DNA from: Candidatus Poribacteria bacterium
Lineage (GTDB): Bacteria; Poribacteria; WGA-4E; WGA-3G
NCBI GenBank assembly: GCA_022827225.1
Contig: JAJDTJ010000141.1
Location: 1-32,045 of the forward strand
DNA length: 32,045 bases
Reading direction: 5' to 3'
Both the position numbers and the translations under genes were made by a program. Below are positions 14,531-23,443 of this stretch, piece after piece (within the stretch, counting starts at the first letter, position 1; each line of letters begins with the position of its first letter). Under the pieces are notes generated by a model. It had not been told where the DNA came from and ran no database searches. It was given only the letters and a program-made list of their open reading frames with translations.

Positions 14531-16951
14531 GTGTTACCGAGTGTTGAAAACGCCTTAGAATACGATAAAATTAAAGCACTTTTGAAAAAGTATACCGCTT
14601 CTCAACTCGGGACTGCACGGGTCGATAGCCTTACACCATCGACTGACCTTGAGCAGGTGCATTACCTGCAAGTGCTATGCAGTGAAGCCAAAGTCTTTCA
14701 GCAACTCTACGGTGGAATTCCGTTAGACGGAATCACGGACATCCGAGCATCGCTAAGTCGGGCTGACAAAACCGGCTCAATCTTAGATGCCGAGGAACTC
14801 CTTGATGTCCGAAAAGTCGCACAGATCCCCGGAAACATTCACCGGCTGTTTGAAAAACGCGATAGAGAAGATTTCCCGAATCTCTTTGCCATTGTGGACA
14901 CGCTACCTGTGTTTCCTGAGCTGGTTGAGGCAATCGACTATTGTATTAACCCCGAGGGCGTTCTACTTGACCGAGCGAGTCCGGAGTTGCGAGCCGTCCG
15001 TCGTAAATTGGCAAGGCTCCGAGAAAATATACAACGGAAACTTGAAGCTACATTGCGCGCACCGGAATACCAGAAAGCGATTCAAGAACCTGTCATCACC
15101 TCGCGAAACAATCGGTACGTTATTCCAATCAAACAGGAGGCACGAGCATCTTTCAAAGGGATAGTTCAAGGGCAATCCACGAGCGGGGCAACCTTTTTTG
15201 TTGAACCTTTGGGCATCGTCCAAATGAACAACGATCTGCACGAAGCCGCAGAAGCTGAACAACGCGAAATTCGACGCATCCTACTTGACCTCACAGATTG
15301 CGTCCGAGAGTGTCTATACGAACTCGGTGTATCAATTGACATATTAGCAGATCTCGATTTCTTAAACGCAAAAGCACGGTTCAGCCTGAACTTGAATGCC
15401 GTTGAACCGAAATTAAACACACGCGGCATCGTTAAACTTATTCAGGCGCGGCATCCAGTATTGGAATCCCATCTGCAAAACGTTCATAAAACTGACACTG
15501 ACTCCGAACAAAACGCAATGCTCCCAGAACGTGTCGTCCCAACGAACGTTCATATTGGAAAAACATTTAAAACACTGGTCATCACAGGACCGAATACAGG
15601 AGGTAAAACAGTCGTCCTTAAAACAGTCGGGTTGTCCGTGCTGATGGCGCAATCCGGTTTACATATCCCCGCAGAACACGGCAGCGAAGTCGCTATCTTC
15701 GACCACGTATTCGCTGACATCGGCGATGATCAAGGGATTGAACAGAGCCTAAGCACCTTCTCCTCTCATATTACTAAGATCGCAAGGATGCTCGAAACCG
15801 TGGAGACTACCGGCTATTCGCTGGTACTCTTAGATGAGATCGGGGCAGGGACAGACCCCACCGAAGGAACCGCACTCGGTATGGCAATCCTCGATTGGCT
15901 CGGTGAGAGAAATGTCAATACAATCGTTACGACGCACTACGGGGCACTGAAAGCCTACGCACATACGCAGCGAACTATGGAGAACGCCTCAATGGAATTT
16001 GACGCCACAACGCTGCGACCGACATACCGACTACAGATAGGGATACCAGGGAGTAGTAACGCCATAAACATCGCAGCGCAGTTAGGAATTCCAACCGAGA
16101 TACTTGATGAAGCGCAGAACTTTATGGGCAAGAACATCGTCGCCGTCGAAGACCTCCTGATCGAACTACAAGACAAAAGAGATAAAATAGAAGCGGAGGA
16201 ACGCCACCTACAAGATAAATTAAGCGACGCTGATGCCAAATACGAGAAATATACCAGACTCCTTCAGACGCTCGAAACTGATCGCGAGACACTGAAACAG
16301 CAGGCAGAAAATGAGGCACATCAAATCGTTGTTGAAGCACGCCGCACAGTTGAAAACCTCATCGCTGAGATACGTCGGGAACAAGCCTCTAAAGAGAGTG
16401 TCAAAAAAGCACTCGCAAAAACAGAGACTGCAAAAAAACAGACGCAACAGGAACAACAACCCGAAAAACAACTAAAGAAACCGAAGGTTAAAGTTAACGC
16501 CGGCGATAAGGTGCGAATCAAACGACTCAACAAATTCGTGGAAGTCATCTCCGTTAAACCGCGCGGGAAAAAACCTATCCAAATACTGATGGGGACGATG
16601 CGAATGCACGTCGATTACCACGAAATTGACTCGGTTCACCCGAAACAGAAGAACGCGAATCTCTCGACTTCTGTCCTTGATATTCAGTATAGTAAAGCCA
16701 ACACAGTTTCCGGTGAACTTGATATACATGGAATGCGGGCAGCAGAGGCAGCAGACGAAGTAAGGAAGTACCTCGATAACGCCGTCCTTGCCGGACTACC
16801 GTCGGTTCGTATCCTGCACGGCAGAGGAACCGGGGCATTGCGTCAAATCGTACATGAAGCGTTGCAAGAGTATCCTTATATCGCTAACTATCAATATGCA
16901 CCGTTTAACGAAGGCGGTGAAGGCGTAACCGTCGCCACCTTCAAAGAATAA
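14531..16951 (+). CDS. mutS2: MutS2 family ATPase with C-terminal Smr domain
   Basis: This 806-residue protein starts at GTG 14531, with AGAGG about 9 bases upstream. The order is an N-terminal MutS core/clamp (about 1-320), then an ABC-type ATPase with Walker A GPNTGGKTVV (about 353-362), an ERQ-like SLSTFSSH signature and Walker B LVLLDEIGAGTDP. A coiled coil follows (about 540-640, rich in K/E/Q), then a basic linker and the Smr nuclease domain (about 728-806, LDIHGMRAAEAADEVRKYLD and HGRGTGALR). The mismatch-recognition domain I of MutS is absent, as is normal for MutS2. The family acts on recombination intermediates and, in Bacillus, rescues collided ribosomes (RqcU). The length is close to the usual 780-790. 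The gene stands just before dnaG-rpoD but is separated from them by a repeat and a promoter. Confidence 0.95.
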   Translation: MLPSVENALEYDKIKALLKKYTASQLGTARVDSLTPSTDLEQVHYLQVLCSEAKVFQQLYGGIPLDGITDIRASLSRADKTGSILDAEELLDVRKVAQIPGNIHRLFEKRDREDFPNLFAIVDTLPVFPELVEAIDYCINPEGVLLDRASPELRAVRRKLARLRENIQRKLEATLRAPEYQKAIQEPVITSRNNRYVIPIKQEARASFKGIVQGQSTSGATFFVEPLGIVQMNNDLHEAAEAEQREIRRILLDLTDCVRECLYELGVSIDILADLDFLNAKARFSLNLNAVEPKLNTRGIVKLIQARHPVLESHLQNVHKTDTDSEQNAMLPERVVPTNVHIGKTFKTLVITGPNTGGKTVVLKTVGLSVLMAQSGLHIPAEHGSEVAIFDHVFADIGDDQGIEQSLSTFSSHITKIARMLETVETTGYSLVLLDEIGAGTDPTEGTALGMAILDWLGERNVNTIVTTHYGALKAYAHTQRTMENASMEFDATTLRPTYRLQIGIPGSSNAINIAAQLGIPTEILDEAQNFMGKNIVAVEDLLIELQDKRDKIEAEERHLQDKLSDADAKYEKYTRLLQTLETDRETLKQQAENEAHQIVVEARRTVENLIAEIRREQASKESVKKALAKTETAKKQTQQEQQPEKQLKKPKVKVNAGDKVRIKRLNKFVEVISVKPRGKKPIQILMGTMRMHVDYHEIDSVHPKQKNANLSTSVLDIQYSKANTVSGELDIHGMRAAEAADEVRKYLDNAVLAGLPSVRILHGRGTGALRQIVHEALQEYPYIANYQYAPFNEGGEGVTVATFKE

Positions 16952-16961
16952 CACGTTCTGA

Positions 16962-17056
16962 TGGTAGGAGCGAGTTTTACTCGCGATTGGTAGGAGCGAG
17001 TTTTACTCGCGATTGGTAGGAGCTCGGGCTTGGTAGGAGCGAGTTTTACTCGCGAT
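16962..17056. repeat. four-copy hairpin repeat between mutS2 and dnaG
   Basis: A 26-bp unit (TGGTAGGAGCGAGT...CTCGCGAT) occurs at 16962-16987 and 16988-17013, truncated and altered at 17014-17030, and again at 17031-17056. Each full unit folds as GCGAG-TTTTA-CTCGC. The same unit in exploded form occurs at 23882. It may end the mutS2 transcript. Confidence 0.85.
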
Positions 17057-17058
17057 CT

Positions 17059-17088
17059 TTGATATAAATCGTAAATGCTAAATATAAT
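17059..17088 (+). promoter_or_regulatory. sigma70-type promoter for dnaG-rpoD
   Basis: TTGATA (17059-17064), an 18-base spacer and TATAAT (17083-17088). The predicted start near 17095 gives a 40-base leader to GTG 17135. It begins 3 bases after the last hairpin repeat. Confidence 0.75.
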
Positions 17089-17134
17089 TTCGGAATCGGT
17101 ATAACCTAAAATCAATCGAAGGAGTGCATCCACC

Positions 17135-18973
17135 GTGAACCGTGCTTCTACAAAAAACTTCGTTCCACAGGAAACGATTGACGAAATTCGGAGTCGCAGC
17201 GATATCGTTGAAGTCATCTCCGAATGTGGCGTCTCACTGCGCGCTGCAGGACGCGATTTCAAAGCACTCTGTCCCTTTCACACGGAGAAAACACCCTCGT
17301 TTTCTGTCTCGGTACAGAAACAGATTTTCTACTGTTTCGGATGCCAAACCGGCGGGAATGTTATCTCATTCCTACAGAAACATGAGGGGAAGTCATTTAT
17401 AGAGGCAATAGAGTGGTTAGCAGACAGATTGAATATTGAACTCCCGAATCAGGACCCCCGAGCGATAGCAAACCGAAAACGCTATGCAACCTTAGAAGAC
17501 CTCAACCGTTTCGCTGTCGAGTATTATCACCATCAACTGCTTAATGACCGAGCAGGTGTCCCTGCGAAGCAGTACCTCAATAAACGCGGGGTCCAACCAT
17601 CAACCGTCCGAGCGTTTCAACTCGGATTCGCCAAGTCCGGACGACGCGAACTCGTCAAAGCGGCAACGGACAAAGGCTTTACCATTCAACAACTCGTTGA
17701 TGTCGGGCTCATTAAAGACGATGATCATGGACCCCAAGATCGATTTTGGAACAGAATACTTTTTCCGATTCACAACGCACGCGGCGCACCCGTCGGGTTC
17801 GGCGGACGAGCACTCTCGGAAGAGCATCAACCGAAATACTTAAACTCACCGGCAACAGTACTCTACGATAAAAGTAATATCCTTTACAACCTCCATAAAG
17901 CGCGCCAAGCCATCTATAAAGAGCAGCGTCTCCTTCTTGTCGAAGGGTATATGGATGTTATAATGCTCTGTCAGTCCGGAATCAACAACGTCGTCGCATC
18001 GTCCGGAACTTCCTTAAGTGAAGATCACGCACGTCTCTTAAAACGGTTTGTCCCGGAAGTCGTTATCGTCTACGACGGTGACGCATCCGGGTTTCAAGCC
18101 GCACAGCGAGGGCTACTCCGTCTACTCGCTGAAGGGCTACGCGTACGCATCGCACGACTACCAACAGGTGAAGACCCAGACTCATTTACACGACAACACG
18201 GTGTTGAAGCGTTCACACAACTTATAAACAAAGCCATAAATCTTATCGAATTTCAGATTCAAGCCGCTATTCAAAGCCGCGACATTCATCGTATTGATGT
18301 CAAGACGCAAATCGTTACAGAGTTGACCGAAACGCTCATCAACGTCGAGAACCGGGTCGAATTAAGCGAATACGTCAAATATGCCGTAAGGGAACTCCGA
18401 ATAGATGAAAGTATACTGTGGCAGGAATTGCAAGACGCAGGGCTAAAAAACGAAACTTCGGCACCGCAGCGCACAAGGCAAGCCAAAGGCGCACCCCAGA
18501 AATTATCCGCCCGCTCCCAAATTGAGCATCAACTTATTGAAGCATTACTTCAAAATCCAGCGTTAATTCCGTACGTCAAATCTCAATTTGACTGCCAAGA
18601 TTTTACGGAACCGCGCTACACAAGGATAGCACAACTGCTCTGGGAAGCGGATACAGACGGCGCACCTGTAGATATCCAAACGTTCATCAACAACTGTTCT
18701 GATGAAAGTCTAAGTGCCTTCGTTTCGGGCGTCTTGCTACGGAAAACACCGCCACCAAATCTACAAGCAAGGGTAGATGGATGCCTCAAGAAATTGCGCA
18801 ATTTCCTTATGCGCGACCTTGAGCACCGCGTCCGATCAAGCGCACTCGCTGAAGGCGCAGATGAGATCGAAACCCTTCAACAGTTGGTCAAACTTTCAAA
18901 CGAGAGGCGCGCCTTAAGCAATCGCGACGCTCAGGACGCACCGAGCCGAAATATTAATGATGGAAGGAGCTGA
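17135..18973 (+). CDS. dnaG: DNA primase DnaG
   Basis: This 612-residue protein starts at GTG 17135, with AAGGAG about 10 bases upstream. The N-terminal CHC2 zinc ribbon has Cys46, His49, Cys67 and Cys70 (LCPFHT ... YCFGCQTGGN). The catalytic core follows (WLADRLNIELP, PVGFGGRAL, PKYLNSP), then the TOPRIM domain with Glu in LLVEGYMDV (about 265-273) and the acidic pair in VIVYDGDASG (about 310-319). The C-terminal DnaB-binding helical domain ends near residue 600. It makes RNA primers at the replication fork. The last base of its stop is the first base of the rpoD start, with GGAAGGAG in its 3' end serving rpoD. This keeps the dnaG-rpoD pair of the classical macromolecular-synthesis operon, with rpsU not seen here. 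Confidence 0.97.
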   Translation: MNRASTKNFVPQETIDEIRSRSDIVEVISECGVSLRAAGRDFKALCPFHTEKTPSFSVSVQKQIFYCFGCQTGGNVISFLQKHEGKSFIEAIEWLADRLNIELPNQDPRAIANRKRYATLEDLNRFAVEYYHHQLLNDRAGVPAKQYLNKRGVQPSTVRAFQLGFAKSGRRELVKAATDKGFTIQQLVDVGLIKDDDHGPQDRFWNRILFPIHNARGAPVGFGGRALSEEHQPKYLNSPATVLYDKSNILYNLHKARQAIYKEQRLLLVEGYMDVIMLCQSGINNVVASSGTSLSEDHARLLKRFVPEVVIVYDGDASGFQAAQRGLLRLLAEGLRVRIARLPTGEDPDSFTRQHGVEAFTQLINKAINLIEFQIQAAIQSRDIHRIDVKTQIVTELTETLINVENRVELSEYVKYAVRELRIDESILWQELQDAGLKNETSAPQRTRQAKGAPQKLSARSQIEHQLIEALLQNPALIPYVKSQFDCQDFTEPRYTRIAQLLWEADTDGAPVDIQTFINNCSDESLSAFVSGVLLRKTPPPNLQARVDGCLKKLRNFLMRDLEHRVRSSALAEGADEIETLQQLVKLSNERRALSNRDAQDAPSRNINDGRS

Positions 18974-20496
18974 TGATGAATTTTAAGCGACATCACACCC
19001 TGGATTACCTTGATACCGAGGTAAACGACGATTTCGAATATGACGATGAAATCGCTGAAATCGCCGCTGATAACGGAGGCTACACCGACGATTCAGTAAA
19101 AGTCTATATGCGTGAGATGGGGAAATTTCGACTCATCGATAAAGCACAAGAGGTCGAACTCGCAAAACGGATCGAGGCAGGACACCACACCGTCCATGAG
19201 GCTACCTTCAGCACAGTACTCGCAATTACCGAAATTCGGAAACTCCTGTACAAAATTGTCACCGCTAAAAAACGGGCTTCCGATATTATTGATATGCACG
19301 TTTCCAGCACCTCAACCCAGAATAAAGAGAAGAAATTAAGAGATCAGGTACTGAAGGCACTCAACGTACTTGAAACCGTTGAGGTCGAACCAGCCGCCCC
19401 TGGAAACGCCAAAAAAGCGAAGGACATATCGAAGAACCGGAAGAATCTCGTTAAAACGCTTCAGGCGTTGAAGATTGATCGCGAAGAAATTGGTAAAATC
19501 TCTGACCTTGTTAAGCAAGCAGAGTATCAGATCAGCACATGGGAAAACGAGATTCAGAAACTCCAGAAGAAGCATAAAATCCCTGATGAATGGCTCAATG
19601 GCGGTAGCGATGCTGAACGGAAATTTAAAACCGACGCAATTAGAACGGCTTACATCGATATCGTCCGCTTGAAACGGAGTATCCGACAACTTATGAACGA
19701 AATCGGGACCCCGCGCGAACAACTCAAGCGACTCACACAACAAATCGATAAGGGAGAATCCGAAGCGCAAGACGCAAAAATGGCAATCGTTGAAGCCAAT
19801 CTCCGACTCGTCGTGAGTATCGCTAAGAAGCACAGACACCGCGCATCAGGACTCGAATTCCTTGACCTCATTCAAGAAGGCAATATCGGGCTCATGCGAG
19901 CCGTTGATAAATTCGATTACCAGCGCGGCTATAAGTTTAGCACCTATGCCACATGGTGGATCCGACAGGGCATCACACGCGCAATCGCTGACCAAGGACG
20001 CACCATCCGGATCCCAGTCCACATGCATGAACGCATCAACAAAATCAGGCGCGTACAACGCTCACTCCTACAGGAATTAGGATGTGAACCCTCGGCTGAA
20101 CAGATCGCTGAAGATCTCAATATCTCGACAAGTAAAGTCATGGAAGCTCTCGCTGTCGCACCAGAAACCGCATCCCTTGATACACCTATCGGTGAAGAAG
20201 ACGAAAACCCACTCGGCGCTTTTGTTATGGATATTGATTCACCCTCCCCTGTCGAAGAAGCTGAATTGAATATCCTCAAAGAACAGATTCAAGATATCCT
20301 CGCCGAATTGAACGACCGAGAAAGAGATGTCATCTCCCTCCGGTTCGGGATTACCGACGGCTACCCCAGAACTCTTGAAGAAGTCGGTAAAATTTTCAAT
20401 GTAACACGCGAACGAATCCGCCAAATCGAAGCCAAAGCACTCCGAAAATTACGGCATCCCAGACGCAGCCGTAAACTACGAGATTTCGTCCGCTAA
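18973..20496 (+). CDS. rpoD: primary sigma factor RpoD (sigma70)
   Basis: This 507-residue protein starts at the first ATG of an ATGATG (18973 or 18976), 1-base overlap with dnaG, and is preceded by GGAAGGAG. Region 1.2 is DSVKVYMREMGKFRLIDKAQEVELAKRI (about 40-70). A charged spacer of about 180 residues follows. Region 2 begins at about 273 (EANLRLVVSIAKKHRHRASGLEFLDLIQEGNIGLMRAV, then YATWWIRQGITRAI for -10 recognition). Region 3 follows. Region 4 has the helix-turn-helix TLEEVGKIFNVTRERIRQIEAKALRKLRHP for the -35 element. Residues before 40 are short and acidic, so region 1.1 is reduced or divergent. The consensus -35/-10 boxes in this window (10195, 11956, 17059, 20660, 31430) fit this factor. 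Confidence 0.97.
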   Translation: MMNFKRHHTLDYLDTEVNDDFEYDDEIAEIAADNGGYTDDSVKVYMREMGKFRLIDKAQEVELAKRIEAGHHTVHEATFSTVLAITEIRKLLYKIVTAKKRASDIIDMHVSSTSTQNKEKKLRDQVLKALNVLETVEVEPAAPGNAKKAKDISKNRKNLVKTLQALKIDREEIGKISDLVKQAEYQISTWENEIQKLQKKHKIPDEWLNGGSDAERKFKTDAIRTAYIDIVRLKRSIRQLMNEIGTPREQLKRLTQQIDKGESEAQDAKMAIVEANLRLVVSIAKKHRHRASGLEFLDLIQEGNIGLMRAVDKFDYQRGYKFSTYATWWIRQGITRAIADQGRTIRIPVHMHERINKIRRVQRSLLQELGCEPSAEQIAEDLNISTSKVMEALAVAPETASLDTPIGEEDENPLGAFVMDIDSPSPVEEAELNILKEQIQDILAELNDRERDVISLRFGITDGYPRTLEEVGKIFNVTRERIRQIEAKALRKLRHPRRSRKLRDFVR

Positions 20497-20503
20497 CAAA
20501 ATA

Positions 20504-20627
20504 TAGGACTTACGCGGGTTGCTCTTTTGTAGCATAGGCTGTTAGTCTCCTGTGGCACTATAACGCTGTGTTTACCGAAAAATCTTACCTAACAGAACCG
20601 ACTGTCGTCAAAAGTGCGTAAGTCCTA
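20504..20627. mobile_element. 124-bp MITE with TA-flanked GGACTTACGC ends
   Basis: TAGGACTTACGC (20504-20515) and GCGTAAGTCCTA (20616-20627) are perfect inverted ends. Read as TA plus GGACTTACGC, this fits a TA target duplication as made by IS630/Tc1-type transposases (inference). The core carries one unit of the CTCTTTTGTAGCATAGGCTG ... CTCCTGTGGCACTATAA motif. There is no coding capacity. Related copies lie at 21998-22163 (ends missing), 26234, 27474 and 28778. Confidence 0.85.
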
Positions 20628-20659
20628 AAATATTTACACACCCAATTTGCTATAAAAAT

Positions 20660-20688
20660 TTGATTTTAAACGCGGAATATAGTATAAT
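20660..20688 (+). promoter_or_regulatory. sigma70 promoter for the tRNA pair
   Basis: TTGATT (20660-20665), a 17-base spacer and TATAAT (20683-20688). The predicted start near 20695 is 14 bases before tRNA-Met. Confidence 0.8.
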
Positions 20689-20708
20689 TCTTATACTGAA
20701 AAAATCAA

Positions 20709-20781
20709 GGGCCCATAGCTCAGTGGTCAGAGCCACCGGCTCATAACCGGTTGGTCCTAGGTTCGAGTCCTAGTGGGCCCA
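20709..20781 (+). tRNA. tRNA with CAT anticodon (elongator Met, or Ile2)
   Basis: The acceptor pairs GGGCCCA with TGGGCCC. The anticodon stem ACCGG/CCGGT holds loop CTCATAA, and the T arm pairs CTAGG with CCTAG. A paired G1-C72 and the lack of three consecutive G-C pairs below the anticodon loop argue against an initiator. Elongator Met versus Ile2 (lysidine) cannot be settled by eye. Confidence 0.93.
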
Positions 20782-20792
20782 TATCCCCACGT

Positions 20793-20865
20793 GGGGCGTT
20801 AGCTCAGGGGTACGAGCGCTACCTTCACACGGTAGAAGTCACTGGTTCAAATCCAGTACGCCCCA
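20793..20865 (+). tRNA. tRNA-Val (anticodon CAC)
   Basis: The acceptor pairs GGGGCGT with ACGCCCC. The anticodon stem CTACC/GGTAG holds loop TTCACAC, and the T arm pairs ACTGG with CCAGT. It lies 11 bases after the CAT tRNA and is probably in the same transcript, which may run on into the amidohydrolase gene 26 bases downstream. Confidence 0.95.
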
Positions 20866-20891
20866 TCGTTTGTCGAATCGAGGAGAAGCAG

Positions 20892-21965
20892 ATGGGAAGT
20901 TGGGAAACCCCGAATTTCGTAGAAGCAGCCGGGAAAGCAATCGACGCTGACATCCATAACGAAGTCCCAACCTTGCAGACACTCTACCCCTACATGTCTG
21001 ATTTCTGGTGCGACTATTGTCAAAACTCCGGATTTAGGGGACCCGATGCAAACGATTACCCCCGCAACGCACCACTAACGACACACCCTGACGCACCCTC
21101 GCCATCCGATATTGACCTCGAACATGTCCAACAGCGGCTACTCGATGGGTGGAATCTTGAATACGGTATCCTCAATTGTGGCTACCGTGTACAAAGCATT
21201 CATAACCCCGACCTCGCCGCAGCCATCGCACACGCAATAAATGACTGGCAGATAGAACACTGGCTCGATCCAGAGCCGCGACTTCGCGCGTCGCTTGTCA
21301 TCCCAAGCCAAATCCCTGAACTCGCCGCAAAGGAAATTGAGCGTGTCGGTGAGCACCCAGGATTCGTCCAGGTAATACTGCCTGTCCGTTCGCGGATCCC
21401 TTATGGAAACCGACTCTACCACCCGATCTATGAGGCAGCAGTCCGTCATAATCTCGCTATAGGTATCCAGTACGGAGGAGCACCCGGAACCCAACCTTCA
21501 CCAACAGGATGGCCATCAACATTTTTAGAGGAATATGCTGGGATGACACAGGTCTTCCAAGCACAAGTGATTAGCCTCGTCGCTGAAGGCGTTTTCAACC
21601 AGTTCCCAGAACTCCGTGTCGTCCTCATTGAGAGCGGATTCACATGGCTCCCCGCAATGATGTGGCGGATTGACAAAGAGTGGCGCGGACTCCGAAACAA
21701 TACACCCTGGGTCAAACGTCCACCCTCGGCGTACATGCAAGAACATATCCGGTTTACTTTACAACCGATCGACGCACCACCAACACCGGAGAAACTGCTT
21801 CAGATCATCGGTCAATTGGAGTCCGATGAAATGTTGATGTTTTCAACCGATTATCCACATTGGCAGTTCAATACACCAAACGAGGCGCTGCCATCAGAAT
21901 TGCCGAATTCGCTCGCCCGTAAAATTTTGCACGAGAACGCAAGGAACTTCTATCAACGCTTTTAG
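20892..21965 (+). CDS. amidohydrolase-2 family metal-dependent hydrolase (copy 1)
   Basis: The frame is open from 20751 through both tRNAs' ends, but ATG 20892 is the start: AGGAGA lies 6 bases before it and the paralogue aligns from here. The 357-residue TIM-barrel protein of the ACMSD-like amidohydrolase-2 family has DADIHNEV near residue 22 (one metal-site His). It also has a central AIGIQYGGAPG strand, RVVLIESGFTWLPAMMWRID and the hallmark MLMFSTDYPHWQF (about 315-326). Members hydrolyse or decarboxylate cyclic and aromatic substrates. The substrate here is unknown. The downstream paralogue (22245) and Rieske gene suggest a small catabolic cluster. Confidence 0.88.
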   Translation: MGSWETPNFVEAAGKAIDADIHNEVPTLQTLYPYMSDFWCDYCQNSGFRGPDANDYPRNAPLTTHPDAPSPSDIDLEHVQQRLLDGWNLEYGILNCGYRVQSIHNPDLAAAIAHAINDWQIEHWLDPEPRLRASLVIPSQIPELAAKEIERVGEHPGFVQVILPVRSRIPYGNRLYHPIYEAAVRHNLAIGIQYGGAPGTQPSPTGWPSTFLEEYAGMTQVFQAQVISLVAEGVFNQFPELRVVLIESGFTWLPAMMWRIDKEWRGLRNNTPWVKRPPSAYMQEHIRFTLQPIDAPPTPEKLLQIIGQLESDEMLMFSTDYPHWQFNTPNEALPSELPNSLARKILHENARNFYQRF

Positions 21966-21968
21966 CAG

Positions 21969-22163
21969 TTATCAGTTTGTTTTTTATGAAGTTTACTAAA
22001 ATTAGGACTTACGCGGGTTGCTCTTTTGTAGCATAGGCTGTTGGTCTCCTGTGGCACTATAATCTTTATCAGTTTGTTTTTTATGAAGTTTACTAAAAAT
22101 TAGGTCTTACACGGGTTGCTCTTTTGTAGCATAGGCTGTTAGTCTCCTGTGGCACTATAACCT
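21969..22163. repeat. tandem duplication (about 97 bp x 2) of a MITE left half plus flank
   Basis: Each unit has TATCAGTTTGTTTTTTATGA, then TAGGACTTACGCGGG or TAGGTCTTACACGGG, and ends in TGTGGCACTATAA. Units start at 21970 and 22067. Neither has the right MITE terminus, so both are half copies duplicated together with flanking sequence. The rest of the gap up to 22244 is AACTTATAAC-type repeat (22192-22229). Confidence 0.85.
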
Positions 22164-22244
22164 ACAAAAAAATCTTTTCAAAGGCGTTAACTAACAACTT
22201 ATAACTTATAACCTCTTAACTGATAACCCTTGGAAACAAACGCC

Positions 22245-23330
22245 ATGAAAAATACAACAACGAAACGTTTGAAATATCCAGTGATTGATTGCGATATCCA
22301 TAACTCTGTGCCACCCGGCGGATTGTCTCCCTACCTATCCCAACGGTGGCAAGATCACCACAAAACATTCGGTCTCCGCGGTCAAATCGGTGGATACTAT
22401 CCGCGGGCACTCCTAAACGCTGCACGCCACGACGCATGGCCACCCTCAGGACTCTCACCGGGCGCCGATTTAGGGTTCATGCAGGAGCAACTCCTCGATG
22501 CATGGGAGATTCAATACGGGGTGCTTAATCCGTTGATACCTGTCGGCGAGCAGCTGAACCTCGAATACAGTGCCGCACTCGCAAGCGCTGTCAACGATTG
22601 GCAAGCCAACGATTGGGTGGAACTGGAACCACGTCTACGTGCCTCTATCGTCCTCCCTTATGAGAACGGAGACCTCGCCGCTGCGGAAATCCATCGATGC
22701 GGTCCAAATCCAGCATTCGTTCAAATCTTGCTCCTCGCCCGGACGCGAGAACCGCTCGGAAACCGAAAATACTGGAAAATCTACGAAGCAGCCGTTGAAT
22801 ACGATTTACCTATCGGTATCCACTTCGGCGGCAATCAAGGTCCCATCACAGGAGCAGGCTGGCCCTCCTATTACATAGAAGACCACGGCGGTATGCCGCA
22901 AGCCTTCCACACCCAAGTTATTAGTTATGTCTGCGAAGGGGTCTTTGACCGATTCCCGACACTCAAGGTTGTACTCATTGAAGGCGGATTCGCATGGCTA
23001 CCACCACTGATATGGCGACTCGATGCCACATGGGAAAAACTTCGGTGTGAAGTCCCGAACCTCAAACGCAAACCCTCGGAATACATCCGCGACCACTTCT
23101 ATCTCAGCACACAACCGATGGAAGAGCCACCAAAACGAGAATATTTCGAGCAGCTCTTGGAGCAGATGGACATGAACGACAAACTCATGTTCGCCACAGA
23201 TTACCCGCACTGGGATTTTGATGCCCCAGACCGCGCACTACCAAGTTTCCTGAAACCGGAACTGCGGCAGAAAATCCTATCAGAAAACGCCCGAAACCTC
23301 TACGCCTTTGAAAAATTGACTTCCTCGTAG
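22245..23330 (+). CDS. amidohydrolase-2 family metal-dependent hydrolase (copy 2)
   Basis: This 361-residue paralogue of the protein at 20892 shares its order of motifs: VIDCDIHNSV, LDAWEIQYGVLN, ARTREPLGNRKYWKIYEAAVEYDLPIGIHFGG, LKVVLIEGGFAWLPPLIWRLD and KLMFATDYPHWDF. The overall resemblance is high, so the pair arose by duplication and divergence. ATG 22245 is chosen by alignment with the paralogue. The frame can extend to TTG 22230, and only a weak GGAAA precedes it. The gene lies downstream of the duplicated MITE halves. The Rieske gene follows after 113 bases. The predicted reaction is metal-dependent hydrolysis or decarboxylation in the cytosol. The substrate is unknown. Confidence 0.88.
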   Translation: MKNTTTKRLKYPVIDCDIHNSVPPGGLSPYLSQRWQDHHKTFGLRGQIGGYYPRALLNAARHDAWPPSGLSPGADLGFMQEQLLDAWEIQYGVLNPLIPVGEQLNLEYSAALASAVNDWQANDWVELEPRLRASIVLPYENGDLAAAEIHRCGPNPAFVQILLLARTREPLGNRKYWKIYEAAVEYDLPIGIHFGGNQGPITGAGWPSYYIEDHGGMPQAFHTQVISYVCEGVFDRFPTLKVVLIEGGFAWLPPLIWRLDATWEKLRCEVPNLKRKPSEYIRDHFYLSTQPMEEPPKREYFEQLLEQMDMNDKLMFATDYPHWDFDAPDRALPSFLKPELRQKILSENARNLYAFEKLTSS

Positions 23331-23443
23331 GTTGGGTTGAGCACAGCGAAACCCAACATAAATAAATGACAACCGAAAACTAAGTACTGAAAGATTTTTT
23401 CGCAGAAAAAATCGTACCAACAACCAACAACCAACAACCATAA

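Noticed and set aside
20709..20781. Initiator tRNA-Met
   Set aside because: It has a paired 1-72 position and lacks the three consecutive G-C pairs in the anticodon stem.
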